The notes under the pieces: model-generated
The model's database searches: none
Told to the model about the DNA's origin: nothing
What the model saw: the letters and a program-made list of their open reading frames with translations, nothing else
DNA from: Rebecca billardiae RCC1528
Lineage: Eukaryota; Haptophyta
DNA length: 64,000 nucleotides
Direction: 5' to 3'
Assembly (NCBI GenBank): GCA_965240325.2
Contig: OZ251222.1
Span: 2,480,001-2,544,000 of the forward strand
Program-made: the position numbers and the translations under genes
Shown here: positions 36,283-45,590 of the stretch, in pieces
How the letters are laid out: each line of letters opens with the position of its first letter
Numbering within the stretch: position 1 is the stretch's first letter

Positions 36283-36684
36283 TCGAGACTTGATCCGTGC
36301 AGCACCTCGACCGGGCACCGGCTGGCTCACGTCGGGGTCCGGCGCCCTCGTCCCACCCCTCAGTCACTCGTCGTCAGTATTCACCGCCCCGCGACTCACA
36401 ACTTGAAACATGTCACCCTGCGGCGCCGTGGGTCACGGTGGAGTCGCGCGGTGTTGTACTGTGAGTCGCATACGTACAGCAGTCGTAGTACATCGCGCGT
36501 TTATTTACATATTACTCTGATGAAGATGATGTAGCCAAGCTAGCTGAGTCTGCTGCCACCTGACAGCATGGCCTGCTGCTCTCAGTCAGCAGCTCTTACG
36601 CGCGCCGTGAGTCCCGTGTCACCACGACTCACGAGTCACGTGTGACGTGACTCACATCACATATCAGACGTCGCAATCGCGTCG
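36283..36684. other. Intergenic between convergent genes
   Basis: Spacer between the 3' ends of the metalloprotease (+) and AlkB-like (-) genes. Near 36600-36660 there is a dense set of GAGTC/GACTC and CACGTG/TGACGTGA palindromes. I see no gene. Confidence 0.5.
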
Positions 36685-37611
36685 TCAGGAAGCACTCCCA
36701 AACGCGACGACTATGCTGATGCGCTCCGGGTTGCGCCGAAGGAGGTAGTCCGAGCGTCCCCAGAAGTCCACCACACTGCGCCGCCCGTCAGCCTCGGTCA
36801 CCTCCATCCCGCCGCGGATGGCGTGGCCCCAGGAGTCGCGCGCAGGGCCGGAGAAGCTACACAGGCTGCGCTTTTGTAGGAGCACGTCAATGTCCTGGTC
36901 CGTCCAGGAGCGGAGCCCGATCTCGACCGGGTCCTTCCGCGGCTTGACCCCCGGGGGCACGAAAGTCAGGACGGCGTCGCTGAGGAGCCCTAGGATGAAG
37001 ACCGTCGGCCCGTCGCCCTGAGGGTCCACGTGAGGATCAAGCCGGAAGAAGTGGTTGTCGCGGTAGTTGATCGTCACGTCGCACACGCGCCCGAGCGCGT
37101 ATCCGCTCGCGTTCAGGCCCCGGATGCTCGCCACGAGCTTTGTCATGGCCGCAGGTAGCGCCCCTTCATCGAAGTCGTCGCCATAGCCCCAGGGCGCTGG
37201 CTTCTCCTGCCGCTCGGGCCGCCCCGTGATGCGGCGTGACTTGAACTCGCCAAACTGCTTCATCTCCTCCTTGCTCCCCTCCGAGACCTGCTTCGCACCA
37301 TCGACGGTCACCACCTCGAGACCATGGCCCTCTGTCGTGAAGCCCCATTCTGGCTCCAGCTCACGCACCTCACGCTCGAGCTCCGCTGCAGACTCCTCTG
37401 AGACGAACTTGGACTCGAGGCGGATCCCTGGGTTTGCGTCGGTGCGGATGCGCTTGCCGGTGCCGACTCGTCGGCACGCCTCCTCGTCCAGTTCACTGAC
37501 GGCGCGCTGGAGGCTGCTGAGTGTGCGAACCAACGGACGGCGCAACGCGTTGCTGCACAGGCGGTGCACCTGCCAAGCGACCACCATCGTCTCGCCGGCA
37601 GGGCGCGGCAT
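36685..37611 (-). CDS. AlkB-like 2-oxoglutarate/Fe(II) dioxygenase
   Basis: 308 residues from the ATG at 37611 (37587 is also possible). Uses 2-oxoglutarate, O2 and Fe(II) to demethylate nucleic acid or protein side chains. The jelly-roll core has NYRDNHFFRLDPHVDPQ with the HxD pair (HVD), GLLSDAVLTFVPPG, then LCSFSGPARDSWGHAI giving the distal His, and a late Arg in RISIVVAFG that would bind 2-oxoglutarate. Three metal ligands and the Arg are therefore present, so it should be active. The N-terminus has an amphipathic, Arg/Leu-containing stretch (LCSNALRRPLVRTLSSL) that could be a mitochondrial or plastid presequence. Which ALKBH subfamily is not clear. It is divergent from the anoctamin gene. 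Confidence 0.85.
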   Translation of the reverse strand: MPRPAGETMVVAWQVHRLCSNALRRPLVRTLSSLQRAVSELDEEACRRVGTGKRIRTDANPGIRLESKFVSEESAAELEREVRELEPEWGFTTEGHGLEVVTVDGAKQVSEGSKEEMKQFGEFKSRRITGRPERQEKPAPWGYGDDFDEGALPAAMTKLVASIRGLNASGYALGRVCDVTINYRDNHFFRLDPHVDPQGDGPTVFILGLLSDAVLTFVPPGVKPRKDPVEIGLRSWTDQDIDVLLQKRSLCSFSGPARDSWGHAIRGGMEVTEADGRRSVVDFWGRSDYLLRRNPERISIVVAFGSAS

Positions 37612-37892
37612 ACAATGGCGGCCAGGCCGATCGCACGATCGATCAAGGGGGTTCGATCGATGATGCAGCGGCTCGCAGGCCGAAAGCCGACGACGACAGT
37701 CGGCTTGCCCCTCCGCTGTTGACTCCCCTTGGCTGTTCCGCACCGGCAGGACTCGGGAGCCGCGGCCCGGGCGGGCCGGACGTGGAAGCGGTCTTACGGT
37801 ATCCCTCGTCACACACGGCGTTCGGCACCGACGACGCGCGCAGAGCGACGTGCGGATTTTCGCCACGACCTGTCAGCGATACCCCGGCCACG

Positions 37893-39962
37893 ATGCTCAG
37901 CGCGTACAACCGTATGCTGAGCCCCGACAAGCCCGCTGCCGAGCCGCGCATTGACGCCGCGCTCGTCCTGCACTTTGCGCCAACCTGCCCCGACGCTCTC
38001 GTGAAGCATTGTGTCGCCGCCGCGGCGGCCGATGGTCTTCAGGCGGAGGCTGTGGGCGAGCGCTCCATCCACGTGCGTTTCGGCGCGAGGGCGCGGCTGC
38101 GGGCCGAGGCCGAGCAAGCGCGCGTGCTCAAGTTCTCCAAGAAGGAGGGCGCGTGGCTCGAGTACCTCGCCGAGGCGCACGACGCGTACGAGCCGATGCC
38201 CGCGGGCGCGGAGTCGCTGTTCTGCGCGTCTGAGGAGCTCCACCTCCTCGAGCGCGCGGCGAAGCAGATGCCGAGCACCGACGAGGTCGAGCGCGCGCTC
38301 GCGGACGCTCGGCTCGGCTCGCTGCTCCACTCGAACGAGACCCTGCTCGGCGCGCTCGAGCGGCTTGGGCTGCTGCAGGGCGTGCACCGGCCGCACGCGC
38401 GCGCCGAGCTGCGCGCGCTCTGGCGCACGCACGGCTCGCTCACGCGCCCGCTCGACCCCGCCGCCCTCGACGCCATCCGCGCGTACTTCGGCCCCGCCGT
38501 GGGCTTCTACTTCGCGTGGCTCGACCACACCACCTGCTGGTACATCCCGGCGGGCGCGGTGGGCGCGTGCGTGTTTGCTTACCACCGGCTCGAGCACGTG
38601 ACGGTGGACAACTCGCCCATCGTCCCCTTCTTCACGGTGGGTATGCTAGCGTGGGCGCTGGCGCAGCACTGCGCGTGGCGCCGCGCGGCCGCGCGGCTCG
38701 CCGTGCGGTGGGGCGTGTTCGAGCCGCCCCCGGAGGCGAGGGAGCCCGCGCGCCCCGGTTACACGGGCGAGCTGCGCATGTCGCCCGTCACGCTCGAGCC
38801 AGAGCGCCACTTCCCACCCGCGCGGCGCGTCTGGCGGTACGCGGTGAGCGCGGTGGTGACCGCGGCGATGCTCTGCCTCGCGCTCTGCGCGACGGTCGCC
38901 TCGCTCAACTTGCAGGGCTACGTCGACGAGGCCGAGGCGCCGCTCGTGTACGTCGCCGCCCTGCGCCGCCTCTCGCGCGCGGGCGCGCTCTTCGACCCCG
39001 CTGGGCCGAACCGGCTGCTGGCGAACGCGCCCGCTGTGATCCACGTGCTCGCGATCCGCGTGCTCAACACGGCGTACTCGCACGTGGCGGCGGCGCTCAC
39101 CGCGCACGAGAACCACCGCACGCAGCGCGAGCACGACGCGCACCTCGCGAGCAAGCGCTTCCTCTTCGAGGCGGTGGACGCGTACGCGTCTCTGTTCTAC
39201 CTCGCCTTTGTGCAGCTGGACGTGGTCTCGCTGCGCGCGGAGCTGTGCTCGCTGTACACGACCGACTCGGTGCGGCGCGCGCTGACGGAGGCGGCGCTGC
39301 CGCGCGTGCTGCAGTGGTTCGGCCAGCGCCGCCGCTCGCGCGAGCTCGGCCGGCGCAAGCAGTCGGACGGCGACGCGCCCGCCCCCGCCGCCGCGTGGGC
39401 CGACGAGGCTGAGCTGGACGAGTACGCGGCCTTTGACGACTATCTCGAGATGGTGATCCAGCTGGGGTACGTGTCGCTCTTCGCGTCGGCGTTCCCGCTC
39501 GCCGCGCTGCTCTCGGCGGGCTGCACGCTGGTCGAGAGCCGCTCCGACCTGTGGAAGATTACGCACGTGAGCAGGCGCCCCGCGGCGGAGCCGGCCGGCG
39601 GCATCGGCGTGTGGCAGCCCGTCGCGCTCGCCATCGTGCTCTCGTCGATCCTCTCCAACGCGGTGCTGTTCGCGTACGCCTCCGACCAGCTGCAGCAGTG
39701 GGCGCCGTCGCTCTTCGACCCGTCGGTGCATCACCACGGCCCGAACGAGGTGAGCGCGACGTCCCATGCGCACTTCACGCCGCACTTCAAACCAGGGATG
39801 GGCTCGACGGTCGCGCTCATCGTCGTCGCCGCTGAGCACGTCGCGCTGCTCGTGGCAGCCGCCGTGCTGATCGGCGTGCCCAACGAGCCGGATGACGTAG
39901 CCATCACGCGCGCCCGCCGCCAATGGGTCCTCACGCAGCGCCGTGCGGCAACGACGAGCTAA
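37893..39962 (+). CDS. Anoctamin/TMEM16 family protein (ANO10-like)
   Basis: 689 residues, one exon. TMEM16 proteins are Ca2+-dependent ion channels or lipid scramblases of plasma or internal membranes. A cytosolic N-terminal domain (about 1-190) is followed by the first membrane segment (IRAYFGPAVGFYFAWLDHTT), then further helices. The conserved FLFEAVDAYASLFYLAF helix and the pore-lining helix with FDDYLEMVIQLGYVSLF come next. The helix ending LVESRSDLWKI keeps an acidic pair (E and D) at the position of the family's Ca2+ ligands, and EM of DDYLEMVIQ fits another. The usual intracellular loop length is somewhat short. The ATG at 37893 begins just before the first conserved block; upstream codons are not family-like. 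Ca2+ gating is inferred. Confidence 0.92.
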   Translation: MLSAYNRMLSPDKPAAEPRIDAALVLHFAPTCPDALVKHCVAAAAADGLQAEAVGERSIHVRFGARARLRAEAEQARVLKFSKKEGAWLEYLAEAHDAYEPMPAGAESLFCASEELHLLERAAKQMPSTDEVERALADARLGSLLHSNETLLGALERLGLLQGVHRPHARAELRALWRTHGSLTRPLDPAALDAIRAYFGPAVGFYFAWLDHTTCWYIPAGAVGACVFAYHRLEHVTVDNSPIVPFFTVGMLAWALAQHCAWRRAAARLAVRWGVFEPPPEAREPARPGYTGELRMSPVTLEPERHFPPARRVWRYAVSAVVTAAMLCLALCATVASLNLQGYVDEAEAPLVYVAALRRLSRAGALFDPAGPNRLLANAPAVIHVLAIRVLNTAYSHVAAALTAHENHRTQREHDAHLASKRFLFEAVDAYASLFYLAFVQLDVVSLRAELCSLYTTDSVRRALTEAALPRVLQWFGQRRRSRELGRRKQSDGDAPAPAAAWADEAELDEYAAFDDYLEMVIQLGYVSLFASAFPLAALLSAGCTLVESRSDLWKITHVSRRPAAEPAGGIGVWQPVALAIVLSSILSNAVLFAYASDQLQQWAPSLFDPSVHHHGPNEVSATSHAHFTPHFKPGMGSTVALIVVAAEHVALLVAAAVLIGVPNEPDDVAITRARRQWVLTQRRAATTS

Positions 39963-40555
39963 AGACGGCAAGCACGCTGGGCCGGGGCACGGGATGTTGG
40001 GCGATGATGTGGTGAAGCAGCCGAGTCGTACGTCCGTTTGGCAGTCGAATATCAGCAGGCGAGCCGTGAGACAACTCGTCGATCAGAATATCAGAGTCGG
40101 TGTCATCAACATCAGCATCGGACTGAGTCTGACAGAGAGCGTGTCGACTGTGAGACTCGGTCGTAGTGAGACGGCGCGCGCCTCGACCGCCTCGTCGTCG
40201 CGCAGTCGCATCAGCGCATGCGTGTAAATAACTACTAACTAGCTGCGCTTATTCGCGATGATGATGGAATTAGACGATCAGTAGCAGCTGCGCTAGATCG
40301 AGGTTCACGCATCAGCCTGCAAGTCTGCTCTGGCGGATGAGGCGCTGATCGAGCCTGCGGCGGCTGCGCGCGCCTGCTGTACTCCAATAATAATGCGACT
40401 ACTGACTCTGCAGTCTGCCGCCATGCATGTGAGTGTGCGAGGCGCCTCGTCCGCGGGGCGGCAGGCGCCGCGCAGGGCGGGGACTGCCCGCATCGTTATC
40501 ATTGTTGGCGGCGCACGCGTGCGCATCGTCATTCGTCAGTGACCTCTAGAGAGCT
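39963..40555. other. Intergenic, nothing recognised
   Basis: Spacer between the anoctamin gene and the convergent cellulase gene. Short frames only. Confidence 0.5.
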
Positions 40556-42294
40556 CTACCCCATGCGTGTCGGGAGCACCTTCATGCCGCCGCTGTAGCC
40601 GAGGAGGGTTCCCACGATGCTCGCGCCGATGGCCACGCCGACGTACGCGCCAGTAGCCATGGCGCTGTCGCTTGCCTCTGAGAGCGCGCGACTCCCAGCG
40701 GGGCCCACGCACGGATCAACTCCATCATCGTCGTCGTCGTCGCCAACACTTGCGCCACAGCTGAGGAGCGGCAAGGGCTCGTCAGGCACCGTTCCCTGCG
40801 CCGTGAAGCCCACGCGCTGGGCAACATACGCAGCGAGCCGAATCGTGACGACGGAGCCACTTGTCGACACAATGTCACCGTTCCAGACGGAGCTCAGGGC
40901 GATGCCACTCGAGGACCAGTCGACCTCGATCACCGCGCCTGGCACCCACGGCGTGACGCTCACGTAGCCGTTGAACCCACCTGCCCATGAGTTGCTCACG
41001 CCGAAGCTCAGCGCGAGGTCGCACTCCGAGGGCGGCGGCGAGGGCGACGCCGGCGGGCGGTGGGGTGCGGGTGGTGACGGCGGCGGGGATGGTGGCGAGG
41101 GCGGCCCAGCTGGAAGCCTTGCCTGCCTCGACTTGATGTAGCTTCGCAGGAAGCTGCCCGAGCACGAGACTGCATCCCAGTCCTGCGCCGCGCACGCGCC
41201 GGGCAGTAGGGCGGCGGAGGACTCGGCCTTGTCGGCATACGACCACTGGGCGAAGGAGATACGCTGGCCGTACGCGCCATCCGCGTCCTCCATCACGTCG
41301 AGGAAGCGCAGCGCCGTGTCCATGTGCACGCCGCCGTTGCCGTCGGCGGTGGAGGTGCCCCACTCTGTCACAAAGATTGGGATCTGGGCGTGGCATCGCA
41401 GCAGGGTGGCGCGGCGGTGGGGACAGCAGGGCAGGGAGGGCACGGTCGAGAAGTGTGAGCTGTAGCGCGCACGTGACACCCCCGCTCCCCGCAACGCGGT
41501 GAGGCCGAGTGGCGTCTCACCTGCGACGCATACTCCTGCAGGCGCGGCAGGAGAAACTCGTGAGTGCCGGCGTAGAAGTGGAACGCGTACATTACGTGGT
41601 GCGGCTGCGACACGGGGTCGGCGGCGGCGTCGTGGATGTCTTGAGACCACGTGGGTGTGCCCGCAAGGATGATCGTCTCCGCATCGATGGCTCGGATCTT
41701 AGGGATCAGCGCGTCGTGGTACCCCTTCACCTGCGCCCAGCTCACGCCGTTGGGCTCGTTGGCCGTCTCGTACAGCACGTGCTTTTTGCCCACGAAGTTG
41801 CGTGCGGCCTCTTCGAAGAAGCGCGTGGCACCGAGCATAGCATCATGGTACATTGCGTCGTTGGGATCACCAGGCGTGAGCACGTGCCAGTCGATGATCA
41901 CGTAGATGCCGAGCTCCTCTGTCCAACGCACAACGTCGTAGACGGTGGTGTTCACACCGGGGCTGCCGTCCGCATACCCACCCTCACCAACGTACATGGC
42001 CGCGCGAAAGACGTTGATGCCCCAGTGCTCCACCAGGTACTCGATCGATGCCTTCGAGTAGCAGGAGGGAAACCAGTGCAAGCCGTGCGACGACATGCCC
42101 ATTAGCTGCACGGGCTCGCCGGCCTCGTCAACAAGTTGCACACCGTCCAGTCGGAGCTTGCCGTGACGCGTAGCGAAGCCCGTGTTGTCGACATCAGGAG
42201 GATTCGGTGGGACGCCATCGGGCATGTCGCACGCTCCTCGAGCCGGGCGCAGCGCCGCCGTCGCGAGGAGCGCAATGAGCGCGTGCTTGAGCAT
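40556..42294 (-). CDS. GH5 endoglucanase with CBM2-like module and C-terminal membrane helix
   Basis: Exons 42294-41521 and 41383-40556, phase 0, 533 residues. Hydrolyses beta-1,4-glucan such as cellulose. The signal peptide starts at MLKHALIALLATAAL; an ATG at 42327 is also in frame. The GH5 barrel has RLDGVQLVDEAG, MGMSSHGLHWF, VFRAAMYV, YVIIDWH, the acid/base Glu in YETANEPNGVSW, and the nucleophile Glu in IFVTEWGTS just after the splice. A Pro/Ser linker leads to a CBM2-like domain (SWAGGFNGYVSVTPW, SSVWNGDIVSTSGSVVTI, VGFTAQGT). A poly-Asp patch precedes a C-terminal hydrophobic helix (GAYVGVAIGASIVGTLLGYSGG), suggesting tethering to the membrane rather than release. Confidence 0.92.
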
Positions 42295-42479
42295 CGCGCC
42301 GGCGTCGGACGGGAACGCCGGGTGCAACTTTCCTTCTACTCTCCTATTGGCTGTATTTGGCTCTCAGAAATCGGATGAGCAGCAGCAGGGTGCACTTTCG
42401 TCCCACCCCGCCCGCCCGGGCCGGACCACCCTTGCCTCCGCCGGCGCGCGGAACCCGGTGATTAAAATTCCCCTTTATA

Positions 42480-42638
42480 ACGGGCTCCGGGTGATCAGAC
42501 TGGCGGCCGAAGCCTCCAGCCCTACCATGGCCAGCCCCCAACCAACCACCACCCTCACCCAACCTCAAACCACTGACCGAGACACCAAGTGCCTTGACAC
42601 CACTCCGCTGTGGACAGCCCGCCTCCAGAGGGGGCGGG
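42480..42638 (+). repeat. Direct repeat, copy 1
   Basis: Shares with the second copy 301 bp downstream the blocks GATCAGACTGGCGGCCGAAG, CCTCCAGCCCTACC, GGCCAGCCCCCAACC, ACCCAACCTCAAACC and GTGGACAGCCCGCC in the same order. Confidence 0.7.
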
Positions 42639-42780
42639 CGCCGCGAAAGCGCAAGCGCGTAGTTTACCCCCATACCAGTAATTGTTCGTCGTCCCGACGT
42701 CAAGTGACAGTCCATCCATGTCTGATTAGACTCGAGTGATGTCTTGAGTAATGAGTCACTGCTTAGCAGCTTAGCGGATG

Positions 42781-42986
42781 ACGGGCTCCTGGAGTGATCA
42801 GACTGGCGGCCGAAGCCTCCAGCCCTACCCTGGCCAGCCCCCAACCTACAGTAGAGTACCTACCACCAACTACAGTACCACGTCCACCACCCCCACCCAA
42901 CCTCAAACCGCTGTACCTGAGTGCCCTGACACCCTGACACCACTCCATCCACTGTGGACAGCCCGCCCGTCCAGAGGGGCCGGGGG
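42781..42986 (+). repeat. Direct repeat, copy 2
   Basis: Partner of 42480-42638; about 47 bases longer because of an internal insertion and small tandem steps (CCTACAGTAG, CCCTGACACC twice). Confidence 0.7.
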
Positions 42987-43812
42987 TATGCCATTGCCAA
43001 CAGCCCGTCACAGTCGCACAGAGACGCCAGAGTACGGTCACAGAGTGTCCGACTCCGAGACTCGGGCGACGGCGACGTACTCCCTATGTCTGACTCTGAG
43101 TCTCGGGCCGGCCACGTCGCGCCTCGCGGACGTTACTTATACTACGGAGTACGGTGGCGCCACCGTACTACTAAGGCGGTCTAGCTAAGAATACTAAGCG
43201 GCGGTGAACTAGCCTGTCCACGGCGGGGGGGTAGCTAGTGTCTGAGTCTCTGAGAGCGGTCACGAATTATTTGCTGAACATCCGATTACCGAATCCGTAT
43301 TAGTATATCAGTCCGTATAAAGTTCTAGCGTATAGCGTCGGCGGGCTCGGAAGTCGGAACCGCCCGTGGCCGTGACAGACTTACGGTCAGTGATTAACTG
43401 ATTTTATAGTAGCTAGTACAGTGCTGCTACTAAGCTAGCTGATGATTAAAATTTACTCATATATATTAATCATACGACCGGCTGTCAGCTACTTGTAACC
43501 GGAGGCGGCCGCCGATTGTATAATATATATATATATATAATGATATGAATGATGATTCGATATATATATATAATCATTGAATATGATATTAGACAGATTA
43601 GATTGACGAATATTGTCCGACATAGTGGCATAGTACGGTTCCGAGAGTCCCGGTCCGCGCCACCTGATAAAGGCCTGCTGACGGCTGATAATGGTGTCGC
43701 CGCCGCTACTTTCTTTGTCCCGTCCGGCGATCGCCGCAGCCGGCTGAGTGCGCCGCCAGTCCGGCCCGAGCACCCGGCCCACACCGACCCGAGCATGGCT
43801 CAGACTCATCAG

Positions 43813-45384
43813 TCAGCATGGGCGCACTCGTTGGATGCCTAGCTTGAGCAGGAACGAGATCGGGCATGCGGCTTGGTGCCCAGATGGCACACCGGGCACC
43901 GACGGCACCGACGCGCGCGCACCGAGCGCCATCGTGGGCGTGTCGTGAGACAGCCGGCTGCCAGCGCCGCGGTGCGCGTCTTCATCGGCATGAGCGGGCG
44001 AGGGCGGCGAGCAGTCGGCGTTGTCCACGGCGCCCCACCACTGCCGCTCAGGGCTCTCCGAGGCGGCCGCGTGCTCGTGAGGCGGGGCGGGGTCCGCCGT
44101 CGGCGGCGAGGCGGCGGGCCCAACCACGACCACGTGGTGCGGTGGCGCTGGCAGGTTCGCGCACAGCATGCGCAAGAAGCTCGCCGGGCACTCGCGCTCG
44201 GGGTCGGGGAGCCTTGGGCGCTTGGCGGATGGCGGGTGGCCTGCGGAGCCACGCGCATCGGGCGAGAGAGCCGCCTCCACGCCAGGCGCAGCCTCGACCG
44301 AAGGGGTCTCCGCCGGCGCGTCGGGCGAGGGGCACGGATCGCGCCCCGGCGTGGGGCACGCAGGCGTTGCCTTGACCAGCACGCGCTCGCGCGCGTCCTC
44401 CTCGGCATCGTCGTCGATCCCGCGGCCTGCGTTGGGCTCCGGGGCAGGCCGCTTGGCGCGAGGCGCAGCCTGTGCACTCTCGGCGTCGTCGTCGCCCGCC
44501 CTACTCGCGAGAGCGGGGCTCAGACTCGCCAGGGGCGCCGAGCCCGCGGGCGCCCTCTCGAGCTCGAGCTCGTGCTCGAAGTAGACGCCGTCCTGAGCGC
44601 ACGCGCCGACGGCCGCGCTCAGCGGAATCGGCGTTCCGGCGCTCACGCTGAGGCTCACGCAGCCGCTGCCCGGGGCCGCAGCACACGGACGCCGCGCGGA
44701 GTCGTGCCCGGAGCCCGGGGAGGCGTGCCCCGCACCAGCGCACCCCGCGCGCGCAGCCGCGCGCGCCTCGTCCGCGGCCCTCGGCGCCGGCTGGCCGCCC
44801 CAGTCGGCCGGGTCGGTGATGGCGTCGAGCGCCCGGCGCGCGTGCGGAGGGATGGTGAGGCACTGCTTCATTTGGAGCTGCTGTGCCGCGGATGCGCGTG
44901 CGGCCGCGGAGTGCGGGTGTGTGAAAGCGGCATGCTTGACGCGCGCTATCAGCCGACGCTGGGCATCCGCGCTCAGCATCAGCGGCTGCGGATCATCAAT
45001 GGTCTGCGTGCGCGTGTTGCCCGCCACCTTCCATGTATCCACGTCGAGGTAGAAGTGCGGCCCGTCGCCGTCGGCGCGTACGACGTCACACAGCCTGATC
45101 GCAAAGCTGTCGACGCATACAACGTGCCCGCTGAGCGGCCTCGTGTCCCCGCTGACGACCAGGCGCGCACGCATGTGGTGGGCACGATCGCTGATGCTCA
45201 CGTCGTGGAAGCTCGCTGCACCCTGGCGATCTGCTCCGGTGCCGGCGCCGCTGGGAGCCGCGGGGGTTGCGTGGACATATGTGATCTGCGCGTAGTGCTT
45301 CTCGCGCATGGGGACATCCATCATGCTTCCCTTGAGCGCGTCGAGAAGCCAAGGCTGCTGTTGGCGCAGAATACTCGCAGCCAT
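43813..45384 (-). CDS. Candidate TPP1/Est3-like OB-fold protein, telomere role possible
   Basis: 523 residues from the ATG at 45384 (45432 is also in frame). Only the first 150 or so residues look folded. Their pattern resembles the TPP1/Est3 OB-fold: an early PWLLDALKG, then YAQITYVHAT, a strand pair FHDVSISDRAHHMRARLVV, then LSGHVVCVDSFAIRL and HFYLDVDTWKV. In TPP1 the same positions read VSDG.H.MRC, L.G..V.L and FYLQVD. The rest is disordered and Ala/Pro/Asp-rich, with two short related motifs near the end (CPASFLRML and CPISFLLKL). TPP1 recruits telomerase within shelterin. The fold call is a pattern-level inference; a generic OB-fold is the alternative. The gene is divergent from the Rad60-like gene. 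Confidence 0.55.
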   Translation of the reverse strand: MAASILRQQQPWLLDALKGSMMDVPMREKHYAQITYVHATPAAPSGAGTGADRQGAASFHDVSISDRAHHMRARLVVSGDTRPLSGHVVCVDSFAIRLCDVVRADGDGPHFYLDVDTWKVAGNTRTQTIDDPQPLMLSADAQRRLIARVKHAAFTHPHSAAARASAAQQLQMKQCLTIPPHARRALDAITDPADWGGQPAPRAADEARAAARAGCAGAGHASPGSGHDSARRPCAAAPGSGCVSLSVSAGTPIPLSAAVGACAQDGVYFEHELELERAPAGSAPLASLSPALASRAGDDDAESAQAAPRAKRPAPEPNAGRGIDDDAEEDARERVLVKATPACPTPGRDPCPSPDAPAETPSVEAAPGVEAALSPDARGSAGHPPSAKRPRLPDPERECPASFLRMLCANLPAPPHHVVVVGPAASPPTADPAPPHEHAAASESPERQWWGAVDNADCSPPSPAHADEDAHRGAGSRLSHDTPTMALGARASVPSVPGVPSGHQAACPISFLLKLGIQRVRPC

Positions 45385-45590
45385 GGCGCCCCCGTTTGAC
45401 GACGACGCAATAAGATTTGAGCAACCGTTCAAGCGGCCAGTCCGGCCAGTATGGCTGCAGACCTGCGCCGGACACGGTGCCCGCTCAGCGGCTCAGGCGC
45501 TCACACCCCTGCCCAGGCCGCGGTTGCGCCGGCACGAGCAAGGACCGCACGCGCGCGCGCTGTGAGGGTGCGCTCGCTACAGCCGTCCAC
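45385..45590. promoter_or_regulatory. Shared promoter region of a divergent pair
   Basis: Only 206 bp separate the two start codons of the OB-fold candidate and the SUMO-like protein, so the promoters must overlap. No TATA-like sequence is seen; it is GC-rich. Confidence 0.4.

Larger units (their letters stand above)
42295..43812. other. Intergenic with a duplicated segment
   Basis: Holds the direct repeat at 42480-42986 and, from 43000 to 43812, AT-rich spacer including TA runs near 43523-43575. No credible gene on either strand. Confidence 0.5.

Noticed and set aside
33418-36330. 970-codon open frame antisense to the metalloprotease
   Set aside because: It is a shadow of GC3-biased coding DNA; Arg/Ala-rich with no motif, while the sense strand has a full domain series.
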